A program made the position numbers and the translations under genes. Below the pieces are notes generated by a model. That model searched no databases and was not told the DNA's origin. It saw nothing but the letters and a program-made list of their open reading frames with translations. A stretch of 9,608 nt of DNA from Bacillota bacterium. GTDB lineage: Bacteria > Bacillota > Clostridia > TANB77 > CAG-465. Each line of letters begins with the position of its first letter. Within the stretch, counting starts at the first letter, position 1. The DNA lies in the NCBI GenBank assembly GCA_023460235.1, contig JAEWRE010000015.1:1-9608 (forward strand). Reading direction: 5' to 3'. This document shows positions 6,199 through 9,608 of the stretch, piece by piece.

Positions 6199-8004
6199 TC
6201 AAAATTGTGCTGTCTGTGAATTATTTGAATAGGAATTATAATCATTAGTATCTTGAGTAAGACTAGCAACAAATTCTCCTGCTTGCTTCTCTGAACCTCT
6301 AGCATCAACATTGATATTTTGGACAACTGATTTATTAACATCATTTTTGTAATTATTATTTGCAACATTTGAAGCGGTTGCTACATCAGTTAAATCTTTA
6401 GCATCATTAGAATTAGAACCAACTCCAATGAATGATTTAACTTTATCTACTGCAGAGCCTAAAGAATTTTTTACTTTACTAATGCCATTACCTACGAAGT
6501 TAAAAGCATCTTTAAAGACTGAAATAATATAATCTTTGATCATAGTAAAGATTTCTTTAGTTTTATTCCAAATATTTGACAAAGCACTATTTAAAGCGTT
6601 GTTAATCGGCTCAAATATCTTTGAAAAGATATCTACAACTGCGGCAAATGATTCTTTGAACCTATCTATAATTGCTTTTGCCACATTTCCAACAAGCTCA
6701 ATAAAAGCATTAAATATACCTTTAACCTTTTCAAAAAATGATAAATTACTATCAGTTAAGATATTGTAAACATTTATAAAATAATCTTTAATTGAATTGA
6801 AGATATCAGAAATAAAACCAAATAAAGAAAAAATATATGCTTTTACTTGATCGCCTAAACCACCAAAAAGATTAAGAAAATCAACAACATCTTGAGCCAT
6901 AATATCAAAGACTTTGCTCCAATCGCCACCAGCACGATTGAAGGCATCAGTTATCCACATTATCAATGCAATGATTGCAGTTAAAAAAGCAATTATAGGA
7001 TGAGCAGTTAAGACTGTTAAAGCTGTACGCAATGCATAAATACCTTTAACAACGCCACCGATCAAAGTTTTAATAATTTTAAAAACACCAAAGCCACTAG
7101 CTAAGATAGCCAAAGGCTTGCCGATAACCGATATAATAGCCATTAAGTTTTGAAGAGTAGAATTTAATGCTTTGCCGATTTCCTCACCTGTACCAAACTG
7201 TGACCAAAGACCACTTAAAGCACTATCGCCACCATTGATATAAGTAACTAAGTCATCAATAATCAGAATCAAAACGCCCAAAGTCGCAATAATCCACGTT
7301 AGAGGGTTCATCAATAGAGCTTTGCCCATTCTGATAAGCGAAGGAATAAGAGCTACACTAATTGTCACAGCTAATATCTTGATAAACCTAACAATATTAT
7401 TCTGATTTGCATTTAGCCAATTTGAAAACTTATCAAGCAAACCAACTAAGAATTTAATAGCTGGAGAAATTGAACGCATAATAGTAGCTGATACGTTAGC
7501 CATTGCTTCATTGAATTTAAACATTCCTTCACGTATCTTTTTGTATAGCTCAATATCTTCTTTGTTGACACGAGCTAACATATTGCGTTTCTTGCGCCAT
7601 TCTTCCATCTTAGAGGAATAAGCACCCGTCATTTGTGCTACTTGAGCAACATCAGAGAAATATCCTTTTAAAACTGCTCCTGCTGTCATAGCTCCTGCAA
7701 TAGGTGCAAGAATTGAAGTGAAAAGACCTTTTAAAGCTCCACCCCATTTTGAAGTCATTGTTTCAAAAGAGCTTCCAGCATTTTTGGTCTGTTCTTCAGC
7801 TTTTAAAAGAGTGTTATTGATGTTTTTTGCTGAATTATCAACGTTTTGAAGTGCATTTTTGGTGTCATTTTCCAGCTTTTGAGCTGAATTAACGGCTGTG
7901 TTTGAGGTATTTTGTAAATTATTTTGAAATTGCTTGAGACTTTCAACTGCCGAAGAAGCATCAAGACCTAAAGCAATAAATAACGTTTCTCCGACAGTTG
8001 CCAT
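6199..8004 (-). CDS. Tail tape measure protein
   Basis: At 601 residues, the longest complete gene here. It sets tail length and is ejected before the DNA. After MATVGETLFIALGLDASSAV, residues about 20-80 are a polar N/Q/K-rich predicted coiled coil. Hydrophobic segments follow at about 91-113, 205-225, 230-256, 283-318 and 335-352. NPLTWIIATLGVLILIIDDL and the following VTYINGGDSALSGLW at about 233-267 are typical of tape measure proteins in Mu-like and KPP10-like tails ('nPltwli...i-Dl---i-GGdS'). Residues 375-525 hold repeating amphipathic 'F..I...F..' helices, and the C-terminus is polar. By the usual relation of about 0.15 nm per residue the tail would be roughly 90 nm, a calculation from family knowledge. 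AAGGAG lies 10 nt before the ATG, inside the chaperone's -1 frame extension. Confidence 0.93.
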   Translation of the reverse strand: MATVGETLFIALGLDASSAVESLKQFQNNLQNTSNTAVNSAQKLENDTKNALQNVDNSAKNINNTLLKAEEQTKNAGSSFETMTSKWGGALKGLFTSILAPIAGAMTAGAVLKGYFSDVAQVAQMTGAYSSKMEEWRKKRNMLARVNKEDIELYKKIREGMFKFNEAMANVSATIMRSISPAIKFLVGLLDKFSNWLNANQNNIVRFIKILAVTISVALIPSLIRMGKALLMNPLTWIIATLGVLILIIDDLVTYINGGDSALSGLWSQFGTGEEIGKALNSTLQNLMAIISVIGKPLAILASGFGVFKIIKTLIGGVVKGIYALRTALTVLTAHPIIAFLTAIIALIMWITDAFNRAGGDWSKVFDIMAQDVVDFLNLFGGLGDQVKAYIFSLFGFISDIFNSIKDYFINVYNILTDSNLSFFEKVKGIFNAFIELVGNVAKAIIDRFKESFAAVVDIFSKIFEPINNALNSALSNIWNKTKEIFTMIKDYIISVFKDAFNFVGNGISKVKNSLGSAVDKVKSFIGVGSNSNDAKDLTDVATASNVANNNYKNDVNKSVVQNINVDARGSEKQAGEFVASLTQDTNDYNSYSNNSQTAQF

Positions 8005-8010
8005 TTTTGA

Positions 8011-8241
8011 TTATCTCCTTGAATTTTCTTTATTTATCATATATTCATTATAATTCTTAACAGCTAGACACTCCAATAAATTTAAAAAATCATTATAAGA
8101 ATAGTATTCTTCAAGCTCTCTTAGAGTGCATAAGCCTGCGTTAATAATTAAGCTGACTGAGTAATTGATATTCCTCGTTTCAATGGTTTTTGCTCGACTT
8201 CGTTCTGTGATTTGTCTGAATTTAAGAGGTTTTCTTTGTTG
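8011..8241 (-). CDS. Tail assembly chaperone -1 frame extension (C-terminal part of long form)
   Basis: A second reading frame, -1 relative to the chaperone gene, is open from 8259 (just after a TAA at 8262-8260) to a TAA at 8013-8011. It has no ATG, GTG or upstream TTG start that would leave most of it; the only ATG is nine codons from its end. Its latter half, beyond the short form's stop, reads as a real protein: SLIINAGLCTLRELEEYY, then YNDFLNLLECLAVKNYNEYM. This pattern resembles the small acidic helical proteins found between chaperone and tape measure genes in related myophages. Read through a -1 slip after codon 131 (TTTTTTC), it adds 76 residues, giving a 207-residue long form; a slip at the other candidate sites also gives 207. 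By analogy with lambda gpG/gpGT and P2 E/E', the long form would recruit tube subunits to the tape measure. Frameshifting is inferred, not observed. Confidence 0.72.
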   Translation of the reverse strand, partial: QQRKPLKFRQITERSRAKTIETRNINYSVSLIINAGLCTLRELEEYYSYNDFLNLLECLAVKNYNEYMINKENSRR

Positions 8242-8633
8242 AAAAAAGAAAAATTTATCTTAAATACCTCTTTTTCTAAAGAAAACAAAGATTTAATATC
8301 ACTAAAAATGTTTTCAAGCTCATTTTCGTTAACATCAAGCAAGGTGTTGTTATTAACTACACGCTTTGCAGTCTTCTCCACTAGCTCCATAAGCAAATTA
8401 TGAGCTTGATCAGCATCAATCTTGCCTAAAAATGAAAAGCCCTTCTTTGAAATGACATTGATAATTTCTGTCACATCTGTATTTTCTGCATCCGCATCAA
8501 GAACACCGGAGCTTGCAAGCAGTACACCAGCTTTAAATGCCCATTTCTGTAAGCTGATAGCACTTAACTGTGTTAATCTGAACTTGTAAGCGCTATCGCC
8601 TTCATTGATAGTTAAATCTTTAATTTCTCTCAT
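8148..8633 (-). CDS. Tail assembly chaperone, short form
   Basis: This 161-residue protein lies between the tail tube and tape measure genes, the invariant place of the tail assembly chaperone (lambda gpG, P2 gpE analogues). The N-terminus (REIKDLTINEGDSAYKFRLTQLSA in two adjacent stretches, then SLQKWAFKAGVLL) resembles 'phage tail assembly chaperone' proteins of KPP10-like and Mu-like tails, which begin with a short beta region followed by helices. DQAHNLLMELVEKTAKRVV near 76-94 is helical. The C-terminal 30 residues are K/N/Q-rich. The ATG has AGGA 10 nt upstream. The protein should be cytoplasmic and absent from virions. The last 100 or so bases overlap a long -1 reading frame. The gene follows a 93-nt gap containing a terminator-like hairpin, so it may be transcribed less than the tube gene. 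Confidence 0.78.
   Translation of the reverse strand: MREIKDLTINEGDSAYKFRLTQLSAISLQKWAFKAGVLLASSGVLDADAENTDVTEIINVISKKGFSFLGKIDADQAHNLLMELVEKTAKRVVNNNTLLDVNENELENIFSDIKSLFSLEKEVFKINFSFFNKENLLNSDKSQNEVEQKPLKRGISITQSA
8241..8273 (-). other. Candidate programmed -1 frameshift site
   Basis: Inside the chaperone gene, two slippery heptamers in the correct zero-frame phase follow each other: A AAT TTT at 8256-8250 and T TTT TTC at 8247-8241. A Shine-Dalgarno-like AAAGAGG at 8273-8267 sits exactly 10 nt upstream of the first, the arrangement that stimulates -1 slippage in E. coli dnaX. The -1 frame becomes open at 8259, just before both heptamers. T TTT TTC resembles the T TTT TTG site of phage P2 E/E'. 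A weaker alternative, G CAA AAA at 8193-8187, also lies in the overlap. No obvious strong downstream stem-loop was seen. The choice between sites is unresolved. Confidence 0.6.
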
Positions 8634-8658
8634 TTTTATTATTTCCTTTAAGATTTTT

Positions 8659-8688
8659 AAAAAGGGCGAAGCCTAAAATGACCTCGCC
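8659..8688 (-). terminator. Intrinsic terminator/attenuator-like hairpin
   Basis: On the minus strand GGCGAGGTC (8688-8680) pairs with GGCTTCGCC (8673-8665) over 9 bp including two G-U pairs. The loop is 6 nt (ATTTTA), and the stem is followed by C and five T (8663-8659). The stem is strikingly GC-rich for this AT-rich region. It lies downstream of the tail tube stop and upstream of the chaperone ribosome site. Because the operon continues, it is more likely a partial terminator or 3'-end stabiliser that keeps sheath/tube mRNA above chaperone and baseplate mRNA. In the plus direction no T run follows the stem, which supports minus-strand use. Confidence 0.65.
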
Positions 8689-8710
8689 AATATGGTACAC
8701 CAATATTTTA

Positions 8711-8728
8711 TATCTAATTTATCTAATT
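8711..8728. repeat. 9-bp tandem duplication at tail tube gene end
   Basis: TATCTAATT occurs twice in direct tandem (8711-8719 and 8720-8728), and the right copy runs into the stop codon of the tail tube gene. It is short and AT-rich, so it may be simple replication slippage. I infer no function. Confidence 0.4.
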
Positions 8729-9167
8729 AGATACTTGTTGACTTGCAACTTTCAAAGATAAAAGTCCAAGCTGTAGGATCAAGCACCTTCTTGCCGTCTG
8801 GGATAGTGTGTCCAGTCTGCAACACACCATTAGCCAAAGTATATTCCTTGCCAAGTGCTGGAATGGTAATATACATCTGACACTTAAAAGGCTTTCTAGT
8901 TACCTGAGAAGCCTCAACAATATTAGACAAAACAGGTAAGCTAGGTGAATTTGCCTCAAGGGTGATTGTCACTGTTCTAGGTGCTGGGGTATAGCCTGCT
9001 GATAACTTACCATCAACGCCCATTCTAGCTTCTGCAATAGTGGCATCATCTACGGCAAAGCTACTATCTGTACTAAAGCCCTGAATTTGCACACCATTAG
9101 GATATAACTCATCAACAGATAAAATCACAACGGCATTAGCACTTGTCAAATCAAAATTATCACTCAT
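8727..9167 (-). CDS. Tail tube protein (DUF3277-like structural protein)
   Basis: This 146-residue protein directly follows the sheath gene and precedes the chaperone gene, the place of the tail tube subunit in contractile tails. The sequence fits the DUF3277-type phage structural family: LTSANAVVILSVDELYPNGVQIQGFSTD split around residues 7-34, a DDATIAEARMGVDGKLSAGY block near 40-59 (a typical 'ea-igvDGk-s-g' tube motif), PRTVTITLEANSPSLPVL near 62-79 and PTAWTFIFESCK near 131-142. It is a small all-beta protein that should stack as hexameric rings inside the sheath. The ATG is preceded by AGAGG, and the gene lies 28 nt after the sheath gene. It is followed by a terminator-like hairpin, consistent with the need for many copies. 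The tube role rests on family and position together. Confidence 0.8.
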   Translation of the reverse strand: MSDNFDLTSANAVVILSVDELYPNGVQIQGFSTDSSFAVDDATIAEARMGVDGKLSAGYTPAPRTVTITLEANSPSLPVLSNIVEASQVTRKPFKCQMYITIPALGKEYTLANGVLQTGHTIPDGKKVLDPTAWTFIFESCKSTSI

Positions 9168-9195
9168 TTTATAAAAACCTCTTAATAATCAATTA

Positions 9196-9608
9196 TTAAA
9201 CTACTGCAATTGCTGGCATAGTTAATTTGTGGATAGCGCCACCATAAGTGTACACGAAGTTGCATACGGGTGTTTCTCTCTGCTGTCTTGCATTTACAGA
9301 GCCATCTTTAATCTGTAAATAATAGCCGTTGGAGAAAATATCATTTGAATAATCACCACCAAGCTCTTGAATTAAGGTGCTCTTCTGAGTTTCTGAAAGT
9401 GTTACACCAGTATCAATAACGCCATTGTTTACAGCTCTGTTAATTACATCTTTACACCAAGAGCGAACCAACGCATAACCAATCTCATTATAAGGTGCTC
9501 TGCGAACAGCTTTAAATCCAGCCATAATTTGAACTTGAAAAGCATTACATAGCCAACAAGCATTAAGATAGGTATCAATCCAAGACCAAGTACCAAGCAT
9601 ACTACCAT
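9196..9608 (-). CDS. DUF3383-type tail sheath protein, C-terminal part
   Basis: The reading frame is open to the right window edge; codons continue in frame upstream of the ATG at 9600-9598, so that ATG is internal and about 136 C-terminal codons are visible. The sequence matches the end of DUF3383 proteins, the sheath-like subunits of KPP10-type contractile tails. APYNEIGYALVRSWCKDVINR and the following VNNGVIDTGV correspond to the family's 'i-----l-eGV-nG-ia-G' region. FSNGYYLQI matches the '-d-GYYi' motif. The end (RQQRETPVCNFVYTYGGAIHKLTMPAIAV, in consecutive stretches) matches 'R--P-i-f-y--aGAIHkv-i--v'. The sheath surrounds the tube and contracts on infection. It heads the visible operon, 28 nt before the tail tube gene; the first part of the protein and its promoter are out of view. 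Confidence 0.8.
   Translation of the reverse strand, partial: GSMLGTWSWIDTYLNACWLCNAFQVQIMAGFKAVRRAPYNEIGYALVRSWCKDVINRAVNNGVIDTGVTLSETQKSTLIQELGGDYSNDIFSNGYYLQIKDGSVNARQQRETPVCNFVYTYGGAIHKLTMPAIAVV

Noticed and set aside
6536..6769. Plus-strand 77-codon open frame
   Set aside because: It is antisense to the amphipathic repeat part of the tape measure gene; its sequence is the mirror of that repeat and no ribosome site precedes it.
8212..8403. Plus-strand 63-codon open frame
   Set aside because: It is antisense to the chaperone gene, K/S/F-rich low complexity, with no supporting context.
1..9608. CRISPR array, tRNA genes, insertion sequence, anti-phage system
   Set aside because: No regularly spaced repeats, no cloverleaf-like segments and no transposase or defence-type reading frames were seen; essentially all bases are accounted for by tail genes.

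Overview
The window is a virion-morphogenesis operon from a contractile-tailed phage or prophage. Every supported gene lies on the minus strand, so transcription runs from high to low coordinates. Spot base counts are low in GC (13/60 at 1561-1620), starts are preceded by AGGA/GAGG-type ribosome sites, one start is TTG, and TGA and TAA both act as stops. This is a standard bacterial code and suggests a low-GC bacterial host. The tail architecture is the compact myovirus type found in phages of Gram-negative hosts (KPP10-like and cyanophage Pam3-like). Host genus cannot be read from this window, and nothing here distinguishes a free phage from a prophage.

Layout in transcription order: the C-terminal part of a DUF3383-type tail sheath (cut by the right edge); a tail tube protein; a short intergenic stem-loop with a T run that looks like an attenuator; a tail assembly chaperone with a hidden -1 frame extension; the tape measure protein; then the baseplate set: Dit-like protein, small plug-like protein, TTG-started hub, gpV/Gp138-like spike with an HxH tip, gp25-like wedge protein, gpJ/gp47-like wedge protein and a DUF2612 protein. 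The operon ends in a long tail fibre gene running off the left edge. That fibre gene is open for 420 codons and is the largest feature without a stop in view.

The genes downstream of the attenuator are packed with gaps of 5-18 nt or overlaps of 1-14 nt, apart from a 73-nt AT-rich gap before the fibre gene. Sheath and tube form the contractile shaft, and the chaperone pair is expected to coat the tape measure while the tube polymerises. Dit-like, plug, hub and spike form the central baseplate, while gp25-like, J-like and DUF2612 proteins form the wedges. The fibre carries the receptor-binding end.

The most interesting points are: (1) the chaperone reading-frame overlap, with heptamers AAATTTT and TTTTTTC and a Shine-Dalgarno-like AAAGAGG exactly 10 nt upstream of the first; (2) the fibre's distal domain, which resembles the formylglycine-generating-enzyme/C-type-lectin fold used by diversity-generating retroelement targets and lies in DNA of clearly higher GC; (3) the terminator-like hairpin separating abundant shaft proteins from catalytic-level assembly proteins. 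No novel non-tail system is visible.
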